DNA from: Novosphingopyxis sp038234155
Lineage (GTDB): Bacteria > Pseudomonadota > Alphaproteobacteria > Sphingomonadales > Sphingomonadaceae
Direction: 5' to 3'
Length of the DNA: 26,516 nucleotides
Assembly (NCBI GenBank): GCA_038234155.1
Contig: JBBSUT010000013.1
Coordinates: 1-26,516 of the forward strand
Part shown: positions 14,230 through 22,553 of the stretch, in pieces
Layout: every line of letters starts with the position of its first letter
Numbering within the stretch: the first letter of the stretch is position 1
The notes under the pieces: generated by a model
The model's database searches: none
Seen by the model: the letters and a program-made list of their open reading frames with translations, nothing else
What the model was told of the DNA's origin: nothing
Made by a program: the position numbers and the translations under genes

Positions 14230-16146
14230 ATGGCAAAAGTAATCGGTATTGATCTGGGCACCACCAATAGCTGTGTTGCTGTTATGGACGGCGGCAAGCC
14301 CAAGGTGATCGAGAACGCGGAAGGCGCGCGCACTACGCCCTCCATCGTGGCATTTGCCAAGGATAATGAGCGGCTCGTTGGCCAGCCGGCCAAGCGCCAG
14401 GCGGTGACCAACCCCGACAAGACCCTGTTCGCGATCAAGCGCCTGATTGGCCGCCGGTTCGACGATCCAACGACCAAGAAGGACATGGAACTTGTCCCCT
14501 ACAACATCGTCAAGGGCCAGAACGGCGATGCCTGGGTCGAAGCGGGCGGCGAAAAGTACAGCCCCTCCCAGATTTCCGCCTTCATCCTGCAAAAGATGAA
14601 GGAAACCGCCGAAAGCTATCTCGGCGAAACGGTGACGCAGGCCGTCATCACGGTTCCCGCTTATTTCAACGACGCCCAACGTCAGGCGACCAAGGATGCC
14701 GGCAAGATCGCCGGTCTCGAAGTGCTGCGCATCATCAATGAGCCGACGGCGGCTGCGCTCGCTTACGGGCTCGACAAGGAAGAGAACAAGACCATCGCGG
14801 TCTATGATCTTGGCGGCGGCACGTTCGACATCTCGATTCTGGAAGTCGGCGACGGCGTGTTCGAGGTGAAGTCGACCAATGGCGATACCTTCCTGGGCGG
14901 AGAGGATTTCGACAGCCGCATCGTGGAATATCTCGCCGACTCGTTCAAGAAAGACGAAGGCATCGATCTGAAGGGCGACAAACTCGCGCTACAGCGCCTC
15001 AAGGAGGCCGCCGAAAAGGCGAAGATCGAGCTTTCGAGCGCGCAGACAACCGAGATCAACCTGCCGTTCATCACCGCCGATCAAAATGGGCCCAAGCATC
15101 TGGTCAAGACGATCACCCGCGCGGACCTGGAAAAGATGGTCGAGGCGCTGATCCAGCGCACGCTGGAGCCTTGCAAGAAGGCGTTGAAGGATGCCGGCGT
15201 CGAAAAGGCCGCCATCGATGAGGTCGTCATGGTCGGCGGCATGACCCGCATGCCCAAGGTGCGCAAGGTTGTTGAAGATTTCTTCGGCAAGGAATCGCAC
15301 ACCGGCGTGAACCCTGACGAAGTTGTCGCTATGGGCGCAGCGATCCAGGCAGGCGTTTTGCAGGGCGACGTCAAGGACGTGCTGCTGCTCGACGTGACCC
15401 CGCTCTCGCTGGGCATCGAAACGCTGGGCGGCGTGTTCACCCGCATGATCGACCGCAATACCACGATCCCGACCAAGAAATCCCAGGTCTATTCCACCGC
15501 CGACGACAATCAGAATGCGGTGACGATCCGGGTTTTCCAGGGCGAGCGCGAAATGGCGGCCGACAACAAGATGCTCGGCAATTTCGATCTGGTTGGCATT
15601 CCGCCCGCGCCGCGCGGCGTACCGCAGATCGAGGTGACGTTCGACATCGACGCTAACGGCATTGTCAACGTTTCGGCCAAGGATAAAGGCACCGGAAAGG
15701 AGCAGCAGATCAAGATCCAGGCCTCGGGCGGTTTGTCCGATGCGGACATCGATCAGATGGTGCAGGATGCCGAGAAGTTCGCCGAGGAGGACAAGCTGCG
15801 CCGCGCTGGCGCGGAGGCCAAGAACAACGCAGAAAGCCTGGTCCATTCGACCGAGCAGCAGCTCACCGAACATGGCGAAAAGATCGACGCGTCGCTCAAG
15901 ACCGAGATCGAAACCGCCATGGCCGAGACCAAGACGGCGATCGAGGGCGGTGATCCCGATACCATGAAGACCAAGTCCGAAGCGCTGGCGCAGGCCGCGA
16001 TGAAGATGGGCCAGGCGATCTACGAGAAGCAGCAAGCCGACGGCGGCGACGCAAACGACGGCGCGACGACTGGCGATGCGTCTGGCGGCGATGAAGACGT
16101 GGTCGATGCCGAATTCTCCGAAGTCGACGAAGACACCAAGGGCTGA
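14230..16146 (+). CDS. dnaK: Molecular chaperone DnaK (Hsp70)
   Basis: This 638-residue ATP-driven chaperone binds exposed hydrophobic segments in unfolded proteins. The ATPase domain starts MAKVIGIDLGTTNSCVAVMD and contains VYDLGGGTFDISILEVGDG; the linker (DVLLLDVTPLSLGIE, near residue 385) leads to the substrate-binding domain, and the tail ends EDVVDAEFSEVDED. The length equals E. coli DnaK. The ATG at 14230 is fixed by the conserved start and GAGGG 6 bases upstream; a frame reaching 14122 would lie inside the promoter. It is followed by dnaJ on the same strand after a 177-base gap with structured repeats. Confidence 0.99.
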   Translation: MAKVIGIDLGTTNSCVAVMDGGKPKVIENAEGARTTPSIVAFAKDNERLVGQPAKRQAVTNPDKTLFAIKRLIGRRFDDPTTKKDMELVPYNIVKGQNGDAWVEAGGEKYSPSQISAFILQKMKETAESYLGETVTQAVITVPAYFNDAQRQATKDAGKIAGLEVLRIINEPTAAALAYGLDKEENKTIAVYDLGGGTFDISILEVGDGVFEVKSTNGDTFLGGEDFDSRIVEYLADSFKKDEGIDLKGDKLALQRLKEAAEKAKIELSSAQTTEINLPFITADQNGPKHLVKTITRADLEKMVEALIQRTLEPCKKALKDAGVEKAAIDEVVMVGGMTRMPKVRKVVEDFFGKESHTGVNPDEVVAMGAAIQAGVLQGDVKDVLLLDVTPLSLGIETLGGVFTRMIDRNTTIPTKKSQVYSTADDNQNAVTIRVFQGEREMAADNKMLGNFDLVGIPPAPRGVPQIEVTFDIDANGIVNVSAKDKGTGKEQQIKIQASGGLSDADIDQMVQDAEKFAEEDKLRRAGAEAKNNAESLVHSTEQQLTEHGEKIDASLKTEIETAMAETKTAIEGGDPDTMKTKSEALAQAAMKMGQAIYEKQQADGGDANDGATTGDASGGDEDVVDAEFSEVDEDTKG

Positions 16147-16197
16147 GTTTACGCTTCCTTGGCAAAGCCCGATGGCAAAGCATCGTAGTCTTCGCCA

Positions 16198-16251
16198 TGT
16201 CGAAGGATGCGTCTCACTGGTGAGGCGTTCTTCGACAGGCTCAAGGCTGCG
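16198..16251. repeat. Stem-loop repeat between dnaK and dnaJ
   Basis: TGTCGAAG (16198-16205) and CTTCGACA (16230-16237) are perfect 8-bp arms; inside, CTCA/TGAG (16213-16216, 16221-16224) closes a CTGG loop. The right arm runs into a 22-base segment (16230-16251) that matches 3310-3331 between atpA and atpG at 21 positions. It is therefore a member of the same dispersed element. Confidence 0.75.
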
Positions 16252-16260
16252 ATATTTTGC

Positions 16261-16305
16261 GATGCAAGCTTATTCTTCGATACAAGCTTATTCTTCGATA
16301 CAAGC
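16261..16305 (+). repeat. 18-nt tandem repeat (2.5 copies) upstream of dnaJ
   Basis: GATGCAAGCTTATTCTTC (16261-16278) is followed by GATACAAGCTTATTCTTC (16279-16296) and the half copy GATACAAGC (16297-16305). It ends 18 bases before the dnaJ ATG. Because 18 is a multiple of three, the dnaJ frame stays open through it (reading DASLFFDTSLFFDTS), but conserved DnaJ begins downstream. Confidence 0.92.
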
Positions 16306-16323
16306 AGGGGTTGGGGCCGTGTC

Positions 16324-17463
16324 ATGACCACCACCATCGATTACTACGAACAGCTCGGCATTTCCAAAACCGCCGATGGCGCGACGATCAAGTCAGCGTA
16401 TCGCAAGCTGGCAATGCAGCATCATCCCGATCGCAACCCGGACGACGCCACGGCCGAAGCCCGGTTCAAAGCGTGCAGCGAAGCCTATGAGTGCCTGAAG
16501 GACCCGCAGAAGCGCGCAGCTTACGACCAATATGGTCATGCGGCCTATACTCAAGCAGCCCAGGGTGGAGGCGGACGCGGAGGCGCGGGCGCGCAGGGGT
16601 TCGGCGACTTTGCCGATATCTTTGAAAGCATGTTCGGCGATGCCTTCGGCGGCGGCGCGGGTGGCGCGCGACGGCGCGGGCCAAGCCGCGGCGCGGATCT
16701 GCGCTACGATATCGAAATATCGTTGGAAGACGCGTATCATGGCAAGGAAAGCCAGATCGAGATCGAGGTATCCGAACATTGTGACGATTGCGCGGGCACG
16801 GGCGCGGCGCCGGGCACCGAAATGCGCGGCTGCACCATGTGTAACGGACACGGCAAGGTGCGCGCGCAGCAGGGCTTTTTTGTTGTAGAGCGGACTTGCC
16901 CGACATGTCAGGGCCGCGGCCAGGTGATCGAAAGCCCCTGCCGTAAATGCCGGGGTGAGGGGCGGGTAGACAAGGCCAAGACGCTGGACGTCAGCATCCC
17001 TTCAGGTGTCGACAGCGGCACGCGCATCCGCCTCTCCGGCAAGGGCGAGGCGGGGCCGAACGGCGCTGCGCACGGCGATCTCTATATTTTCGTCCATGTG
17101 CGCGAACATGCCCTGTTTCAGCGCGAGGGCACCACGTTGTTCGCGCGCGTACCGGTAAGCTTCACCGTCGCCGCTCTAGGCGGATCGATCGAGTTGCCGG
17201 GGCTCGACGGGGCGGAACACAGCATCCGCATTGCAGACGGCATCCAGTCGGGCAAGCAGCTGCGCAAGCGCGGCGCAGGCATGCCCGTGCTCCAGGGCCG
17301 CGGCTTTGGCGATCTGGTTGTGGAAATCGCCGTCGAAACGCCGACCAGGCTGTCGGCGCGCCAAAAGGAAATCCTGCGTGAGTTCCGCGATACGGAAACC
17401 GGCGATGAATGCCCCGAAGCGCAAGGTTTCTTTGGCAAGATCCGCACGATGTTCGCGGAGTGA
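16324..17463 (+). CDS. dnaJ: Co-chaperone DnaJ (Hsp40)
   Basis: This 379-residue protein stimulates DnaK ATPase activity and delivers substrates. The J domain spans residues 5-72 with HPD at 34-36. A Gly/Phe-rich linker follows (about 81-115), then the zinc domain with four CxxCxGxG repeats (C153/C156, C170/C173, C192/C195, C206/C209), and the C-terminal beta domains with HGDLYIFVHVREHALFQREG. The ATG at 16324 matches the family start; the frame is open further upstream, through the tandem repeat, but that extension is not DnaJ-like. The ribosome binding site is weak (a G-rich stretch, CAGGGGTTGGGG). Confidence 0.98.
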   Translation: MTTTIDYYEQLGISKTADGATIKSAYRKLAMQHHPDRNPDDATAEARFKACSEAYECLKDPQKRAAYDQYGHAAYTQAAQGGGGRGGAGAQGFGDFADIFESMFGDAFGGGAGGARRRGPSRGADLRYDIEISLEDAYHGKESQIEIEVSEHCDDCAGTGAAPGTEMRGCTMCNGHGKVRAQQGFFVVERTCPTCQGRGQVIESPCRKCRGEGRVDKAKTLDVSIPSGVDSGTRIRLSGKGEAGPNGAAHGDLYIFVHVREHALFQREGTTLFARVPVSFTVAALGGSIELPGLDGAEHSIRIADGIQSGKQLRKRGAGMPVLQGRGFGDLVVEIAVETPTRLSARQKEILREFRDTETGDECPEAQGFFGKIRTMFAE

Positions 17464-17590
17464 AAGAGCGCATCCAGCGCTTCTCTGGGAGATTTCGGTC
17501 AGGTCTCTGGTTTGCGCATCCGTAGGAGCCGCAGGGGCAGCTGCTGGGCTCCAAAGTCAAACCGCGCTGCGCTTATCGCACCAAGTCTGC

Positions 17591-17635
17591 GGATAGAGCC
17601 GGGCCGCTGGGTGTCGGCTGAGCCCAGCGCTATCC
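17591..17635. terminator. Hairpin between convergent dnaJ and patatin genes
   Basis: CGCTGGG (17605-17611) and CCCAGCG (17623-17629) form a perfect 7-bp stem, and GGATAG (17591-17596) / CTATCC (17630-17635) can extend it across an 8-base bulge. It overlaps the stop of the leftward patatin gene and lies about 130 bases after dnaJ. There is no T run, so a role as a bidirectional terminator is only likely from position. Confidence 0.45.
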
Positions 17636-19966
17636 GATCGCGGCGATCTCCTTGCGCAGCTTGGCGAATAGCGGCTGAACACGCCCCAACCGTTCTTCCT
17701 CTTCGTCCAGCACGGCGGTAAAGGCGCGTTTCTTGAAGGCCACTATCGCCTCCATCGGCGGCTGATCCGCCACCGGTACGGACGAGAGTACGATGTCAAT
17801 CATGCGCTCGGCGCTGTCCAGTCGGCCCCACAGATAGTCGTTTTCACGGTAGGCGCGACTAAAGAAGGCGCCGAAGAGGTTGAATTCGATGCCCTTTAAT
17901 TTTGCCGCCGTGCCGCCGTCGCGCAAAGTTCTGGCATCGTCTGGCGCGATGCGGTCCACCTTGATCGGATCGAACTCGCCCAGGCCTTCGCCTTCCAGGA
18001 GAGGGAGCGTGGCGATGTCGAGCAGCGGAAAGCCCAGATAGGCAAGCAACATGCTGCGTTGCGCATCGGCAGGCAGTTTCTCCAACCCGCGAATAAACAG
18101 CGTTTCGGCCTGTTCGTCGGTGGCGATCAGGGCGCGGCGCTGGGCGATCTTATCGAGGAACAAGCCCGGTTCATGGCCAGCCAGATCGCAGACACGCGCA
18201 ACATCGTCGCCCAGGAAATCGCCGGTCTCGCGGTCCAGATACAGCGCCAGTGCCTCGAACATGGCTTCTTCCATTGCGTCTAGCGCCTTGCGATCTGCAA
18301 GCCCCGGTGCCTCCAGCTCGTCGCTGAAATGGCGTACCAGGTATCGCATGCGCCGGATGCGGAAACGCAGATCATGCGCGCGGAAGAACGCGATCGCCAC
18401 CGGGTTGGCATTCAGCCGTTTGGCGTCCGCCATATGGCCCAGCCCCTGCGCATCGAGATGGCGCTGTAGCGCAAGGCGCACTTGGGCAAAGACGCTGGCG
18501 TCCTTGTCCGGGCAGGCGCGGCGTAAAGTGGCCACGATATCGTCGATAATGCCGTTCAATTTCAGATAGCCATAGGCGGCATAGCTGTATCCCGCAGCAT
18601 TGGCGGCCTCTTCCTGCGCCCGGTCCCGCCAGCTGGCAAGGCGGCGCGGCGTCGGGCGGGAGAGGAAGAAGGTCCGCTCAAACATTGCTTGTACCGTGCG
18701 TTCGGTGTCGGCGCGCAGACTGCGGGTAATCTGGCGCATGCGTTCGATCCGTTCAGAGCGGCGCTCGATCGCCTCCAGACTGTCGCGGATCGGCTGTTCG
18801 CGCGGGATACTGGAGCTGGCGCCCAGGATCGTGGTGAACCAGCCGGGAACGCCGCTGCGCTGCGCCTCCTTGGCCTCGTCACGCACCTCTCCGGTCAAAT
18901 ATACGTCCGGGATTGGATCGACATAGACGAAGCGCCGGTCCACCTCTCTGCGGGCGGGGCGATTGCGCAGCGCGCCCGCAGCCTGGGCGAATGGCGCATT
19001 GGCCAGCACCGATCCGTCAACCAGGGGCGTGTCTTCCGCCCGGCCCGCGGCAAATTGTTTTGGCAATATACGCTCGAGAAATGCGTCGCGTCCGCCCCAG
19101 GGGATATCGCGTTCTTTCAGGACATCGTCCAGTTCGCGCACAGTGAAGGGCGGAAATGCACCTGGAAAACTGGCTGTTGCGCGTGCCGCAAAGATCAGTT
19201 CGGCGGCCGCGCCCAGACTATGGTCGCGCCCATTGCGGCTGTCGAATGCGATCGTCAGGCGATGCTCGGTCTCGGTCACCTCGTCCGGGCTGTTGATCTT
19301 AAGATGTTCCCGGTGACCATAGAAATCGGTTACGGTGACAAACAGATCGAGTGGCTGGCTGGACGGAAGCAGGCGCGGACCGACAGGCCCTGCGCCCATG
19401 GCCTCGCAGGCATCGAACAGCAGCCGGGTGAACTCGTGTCCGCCGAACGGCGGCGCGAACCAGCGTGCACGCACGAAGCGAGACAGCTTGTCGGCTATCT
19501 CGGCGCGCGCTTCGACGGACACAGTATTCTCGATCGCCACCGCTTTTTTGCGCAGCAACGCCCAGGCCAACGGCTCGGCCCAAATCTTGCTGAAGCGGTT
19601 CAGCGGCCGCGCATCCTGTGAGAGCAGCTTATCGACGTCCGCCACGTCCAGCCACATATCGGTCAGCGGATCGAGCGAGCGCCCGGTGATGATCGCCTCG
19701 GCCAGGAAAATTCCGTTGATGCCGCCCGCGCTCGAGCCCGCGATAATATCGCACATCACGCGCAGCCGCAGCGATGCCTTGTCTTCGATCGCCTTCAGCA
19801 GATCGAGATAGACCTGCTCGATGCCCTCGGCCTCATCACTGCCATCGGTATGCGCGCGGCTGGCGCGCAGCAGCCGCCAGACCTCCTTCAGACTGCCGTG
19901 CATGTAAACGGCAAGGCTGACGCCTCCATAGCAAATGAGCGCCAGTCGGATTTCTTTTTCGCGCAT
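17630..19966 (-). CDS. Large patatin-like phospholipase (DUF3376-type)
   Basis: This 778-residue protein is a predicted lipid acyl hydrolase. Residues 5-330 form the patatin domain: an oxyanion-hole segment ALICYGGVSLAVYMHG, the nucleophile S79 in GSSAG (77-81), and the catalytic D317 in VDGSVLANAPF. The 450-residue C-terminal part is mainly helical (EAMFEALALYLDRETGDFLG and similar) and matches the extended architecture of the patatin-related family often labelled DUF3376. There is no signal peptide or clear membrane helix, so it is probably cytoplasmic or peripheral. It stands alone, convergent to dnaJ and divergent from the GFA gene, with a repeated GTTC operator-like site 72 bases upstream of its ATG. 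Confidence 0.88.
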   Translation of the reverse strand: MREKEIRLALICYGGVSLAVYMHGSLKEVWRLLRASRAHTDGSDEAEGIEQVYLDLLKAIEDKASLRLRVMCDIIAGSSAGGINGIFLAEAIITGRSLDPLTDMWLDVADVDKLLSQDARPLNRFSKIWAEPLAWALLRKKAVAIENTVSVEARAEIADKLSRFVRARWFAPPFGGHEFTRLLFDACEAMGAGPVGPRLLPSSQPLDLFVTVTDFYGHREHLKINSPDEVTETEHRLTIAFDSRNGRDHSLGAAAELIFAARATASFPGAFPPFTVRELDDVLKERDIPWGGRDAFLERILPKQFAAGRAEDTPLVDGSVLANAPFAQAAGALRNRPARREVDRRFVYVDPIPDVYLTGEVRDEAKEAQRSGVPGWFTTILGASSSIPREQPIRDSLEAIERRSERIERMRQITRSLRADTERTVQAMFERTFFLSRPTPRRLASWRDRAQEEAANAAGYSYAAYGYLKLNGIIDDIVATLRRACPDKDASVFAQVRLALQRHLDAQGLGHMADAKRLNANPVAIAFFRAHDLRFRIRRMRYLVRHFSDELEAPGLADRKALDAMEEAMFEALALYLDRETGDFLGDDVARVCDLAGHEPGLFLDKIAQRRALIATDEQAETLFIRGLEKLPADAQRSMLLAYLGFPLLDIATLPLLEGEGLGEFDPIKVDRIAPDDARTLRDGGTAAKLKGIEFNLFGAFFSRAYRENDYLWGRLDSAERMIDIVLSSVPVADQPPMEAIVAFKKRAFTAVLDEEEERLGRVQPLFAKLRKEIAAIG

Positions 19967-20025
19967 GGAGCCTGTCTACAGTTCATGGTCGGTGTGTCGA
20001 GGGTTGGCGGTTTCACTTTGTACTG

Positions 20026-20053
20026 GAACATAATCGATGTTCGATATATGTTC
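20026..20053. promoter_or_regulatory. GAACAT/ATGTTC repeat cluster containing GTTC-N7-GTTC (LexA-like box)
   Basis: Three half-sites, GAACAT (20026-20031), ATGTTC (20037-20042) and ATGTTC (20048-20053), are each separated by 5 bases, so they repeat every 11 bases, about one helical turn. The last two contain GTTC-GATATAT-GTTC (20039-20053), which equals the alphaproteobacterial SOS-box pattern GTTC-N7-GTTC. It lies in the 113-base divergent region between the patatin and GFA genes. LexA binding is inference. Confidence 0.5.
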
Positions 20054-20079
20054 CTGATAGAGAAATGGGAGCGAGGTCG

Positions 20080-20478
20080 ATGGTCGAAGGAAGCTGCTGC
20101 TGCGGCGCGGTGCGGTTCAAAATCACAGCGCTGCCGTCGATGATGGGCACGTGTCATTGCTCGCGCTGCCGCAAGGTTGGGGCATCGACCTTCGTTGTCG
20201 TGAGAGGTGCAGACTTTACACTGCTGTCCGGATGCCGCGAGATCGTGGCTTACGAACCGGAACAGGGCTATCGCTATTCGCGCTGTTTCTGCGGGATATG
20301 CGGGACGGCGCTGGGCGAGATATTATCGGATAGCGAGAGTTTTCCTGTCAACGCGAATACACTCGATGGTGACCCTGGGGTCCGCAACCGTTTCCACGAA
20401 TTTGTCGCCGATAAGCCAGACTGGTACCATATCGCGGACGATGCCAAACAGTTTGATGGGCATCCGGCGAAAAGTTGA
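20080..20478 (+). CDS. GFA / CENP-V family zinc protein
   Basis: This 132-residue protein carries the cysteine pattern of the glutathione-dependent formaldehyde-activating (GFA) fold: GSCCCGAVRF (C6, C8), TCHCSRCRK (C25, C27, C30) and CFCGICGT (C71, C74), binding two zinc ions. Many members are not proven formaldehyde enzymes, so the substrate is open. The ATG at 20080 begins at the usual family start and has GGAG 8 bases upstream; an ATG at 20065 would add five residues. It is 23 bases before radA and could be co-transcribed with it. Confidence 0.88.
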   Translation: MVEGSCCCGAVRFKITALPSMMGTCHCSRCRKVGASTFVVVRGADFTLLSGCREIVAYEPEQGYRYSRCFCGICGTALGEILSDSESFPVNANTLDGDPGVRNRFHEFVADKPDWYHIADDAKQFDGHPAKS

Positions 20479-20501
20479 ACTGCGCGATTTAAAGCACCTT
20501 T

Positions 20502-21869
20502 ATGGCCAAACCCAAAAAACGTTATGTGTGCCAAGCCTGCGGCTCGGTCTCCCCGCGCTGGCAGGGCCAGTGCGGCGACTGCAAGGAGTGGAACAGTCTG
20601 GTCGAGGATGTGGGCGAAACCGTGTTTGCCCAGAAGCACGATCTGCAGCGCGGCGGACGTTCCATCCAGTTATCGCCGCTGGACAGCGATGTGCCATTGC
20701 CACCGCGCCGTTCGACCGGGATTGCCGAGTTCGATCTGGCACTAGGCGGCGGGATCGTGGCAGGGTCGGCGATTTTGCTGGGAGGGGACCCGGGCATCGG
20801 CAAGTCGACGCTGCTGCTGCAAGCCGCGGCGAAGCTGGCACATGAAGGGTTGTCGGTTGCCTATATCTCGGGTGAGGAGGCCTCCGATCAGGTGCGGCTG
20901 CGTGCGCGTCGGCTGGGGCTGGGCAAGGCGCCGGTGATGCTGGCCGCGGCCACGTCCGTGCGCGATATCCTGACGACGCTGGGCGAGGGCGAGCCGCCCG
21001 CGCTGCTGATCATCGATTCAATCCAGACCATGCATTCGGATCTGATCGAAGGCGCGCCGGGCACGGTCAGCCAGGTCCGTGCCAGCGCGCAGGAGCTTAT
21101 ACGCTTCGCCAAGACGCGCGGCACGGCGCTGTTCCTGGTTGGTCATGTCACCAAGGATGGCAGTATCGCAGGGCCGCGCGTGCTCGAGCATATGGTCGAT
21201 TGCGTGCTCAGTTTTGAGGGCGAGCGCAGCCATCAGTACCGGATATTGCGCGCCATAAAAAACCGCTTCGGTGGCACCGATGAGATCGGCGTGTTCGCGA
21301 TGGAGGAGGAGGGGCTGAGCGAGGTATCCAATCCGTCTGCATTGTTCCTGACCGACCGCAGCGAAGCCTTGACCGGCGCGACAGTGTTTCCCGCGCTCGA
21401 AGGCACGCGGCCTGTGCTGGTCGAAATCCAGGCGCTGACCGTGCGGCTGTCCTCCGGTGCCACGCCGCGCCGATCGGTGGTCGGCTGGGACAGCGGGCGT
21501 CTGGCCATGATCCTGGCGGTGCTGGAAGCGCGCTGCGGACTCAGCTTCTCTACCGCCGAGGTCTATCTGAACATTGCGGGCGGATACCGCATTTCCGATC
21601 CGGCGGCGGACTTGGCAGTAGCCGCGGCGCTGGTGTCCGCATTGTCCGAGCGGCCGCTGCCCGGCGGCGCGGTGCTGTTCGGTGAGGTGTCTCTGTCGGG
21701 TGAAATTCGCCCCGTCGCCCACGGAGCGCTGCGGCTGCGCGAGGCGACAAAACTGGGGTTCAACGAAGCGATGGTGCCAGCATCGCTGAAGGACAAAGGT
21801 GAGGGCATAAAACTGACGAGCTTCGCGACGCTTGGCAAACTGGTGGAGCACATGCTGGGCGCGAGCTAA
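20502..21869 (+). CDS. radA: DNA repair protein RadA
   Basis: This 455-residue RecA-like ATPase promotes branch migration in recombinational repair. The N-terminal zinc finger has C10, C13, C24 and C27 (CQACGSVSPRWQGQCGDC). The Walker A motif GGDPGIGKS is at 94-102, the RadA-specific KNRFG motif at 253-257, and the Lon-protease-like C-terminal domain includes DPAADLAVAAALVSAL and GEVSLSGEIRPV. The length and layout are standard. The ribosome binding site is weak. It starts 23 bases after the GFA gene; cvpA follows after a gap of 153 bases. Confidence 0.98.
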   Translation: MAKPKKRYVCQACGSVSPRWQGQCGDCKEWNSLVEDVGETVFAQKHDLQRGGRSIQLSPLDSDVPLPPRRSTGIAEFDLALGGGIVAGSAILLGGDPGIGKSTLLLQAAAKLAHEGLSVAYISGEEASDQVRLRARRLGLGKAPVMLAAATSVRDILTTLGEGEPPALLIIDSIQTMHSDLIEGAPGTVSQVRASAQELIRFAKTRGTALFLVGHVTKDGSIAGPRVLEHMVDCVLSFEGERSHQYRILRAIKNRFGGTDEIGVFAMEEEGLSEVSNPSALFLTDRSEALTGATVFPALEGTRPVLVEIQALTVRLSSGATPRRSVVGWDSGRLAMILAVLEARCGLSFSTAEVYLNIAGGYRISDPAADLAVAAALVSALSERPLPGGAVLFGEVSLSGEIRPVAHGALRLREATKLGFNEAMVPASLKDKGEGIKLTSFATLGKLVEHMLGAS

Positions 21870-22022
21870 ATCCTTTCGTTATGGGGAGAGGGCCACGGGC
21901 CCAAGGCTTCGTTACAGGATTGGGCTAATGGATCGGGCCAATGGCCGGGGGAAGTTCAGTCGCAGCCAGTTTGAGCCGACACCGGCTTCCCCCGCGAGAA
22001 AAATTCGCCTAATCGGCTGCCC

Positions 22023-22553
22023 ATGACGGCCTTCGACATCATCGTTCTGGCGCTGCTTGGCGGCGGCGCGGTTATGGGTTTTGTGCGCGGGTTCGTGCAG
22101 GAGGTGCTAGCGCTGATTGCTTGGCTGCTGATCGTTGTCGCGGTGCGCTTCGGCCATGCGCCGCTTACCGCGTTCCTGATTGAACCGATCGGCACGCAAG
22201 CGGGGGCAGCGACGCTGGCGTTCGTGGCCATTGTGATCGTGCTTTTTGCCGGCGGCAAGGCGATCGCGCGTTCCATTGGATCGCGGACACGCAAATCGGT
22301 GCTGGGTCCCGTGGACCGCGTGCTGGGCTTCGGTTTTGGCGCGGTGAAAGGGCTGATCCTGGCTGCGCTGCTATTCCTCTTTCTCGTTTTTCTGCTTGAG
22401 ACGATAATGGGCCAGACCGCCCAGCGGCCCGAATGGATGACCGATTCGCGCACCTATCCGCTGATGAATGCGACGGGTCAGGCGCTGAGCGACATCCTGC
22501 CGCGCCCCGATCCGCCGACGCCCGAAGAAGCCGCGGCCGAAGACCGCTCATGA
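22023..22553 (+). CDS. cvpA: CvpA family membrane protein
   Basis: This 176-residue inner-membrane protein has four hydrophobic segments (about residues 3-20, 27-44, 62-80 and 100-124). It shows the family features FDIIVLALLGGGAVMGFVRG near the N-terminus and LGPVDRVLGFGFGAVKGLIL in the third quarter. The C-terminal tail is Pro/Glu/Ala-rich and cytoplasmic or periplasmic. CvpA proteins are linked to colicin V production and envelope stress, but their mechanism is not known. Its TGA overlaps the ATG of the next gene (ATGA). No strong ribosome binding site is visible before its own ATG. Confidence 0.93.
   Translation: MTAFDIIVLALLGGGAVMGFVRGFVQEVLALIAWLLIVVAVRFGHAPLTAFLIEPIGTQAGAATLAFVAIVIVLFAGGKAIARSIGSRTRKSVLGPVDRVLGFGFGAVKGLILAALLFLFLVFLLETIMGQTAQRPEWMTDSRTYPLMNATGQALSDILPRPDPPTPEEAAAEDRS

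Noticed and set aside
14059..14679. Minus-strand frame of 206 codons over the start of dnaK
   Set aside because: It overlaps the dnaK promoter and coding region and has no motifs.
16261..16305. CRISPR-like repeat array
   Set aside because: Units are directly adjacent, without spacers, only 18 nt, and no cas genes are nearby.
16207..16323. N-terminal extension of DnaJ from an ATG at 16207
   Set aside because: The extension is translated repeat sequence; the conserved J domain begins at 16324.
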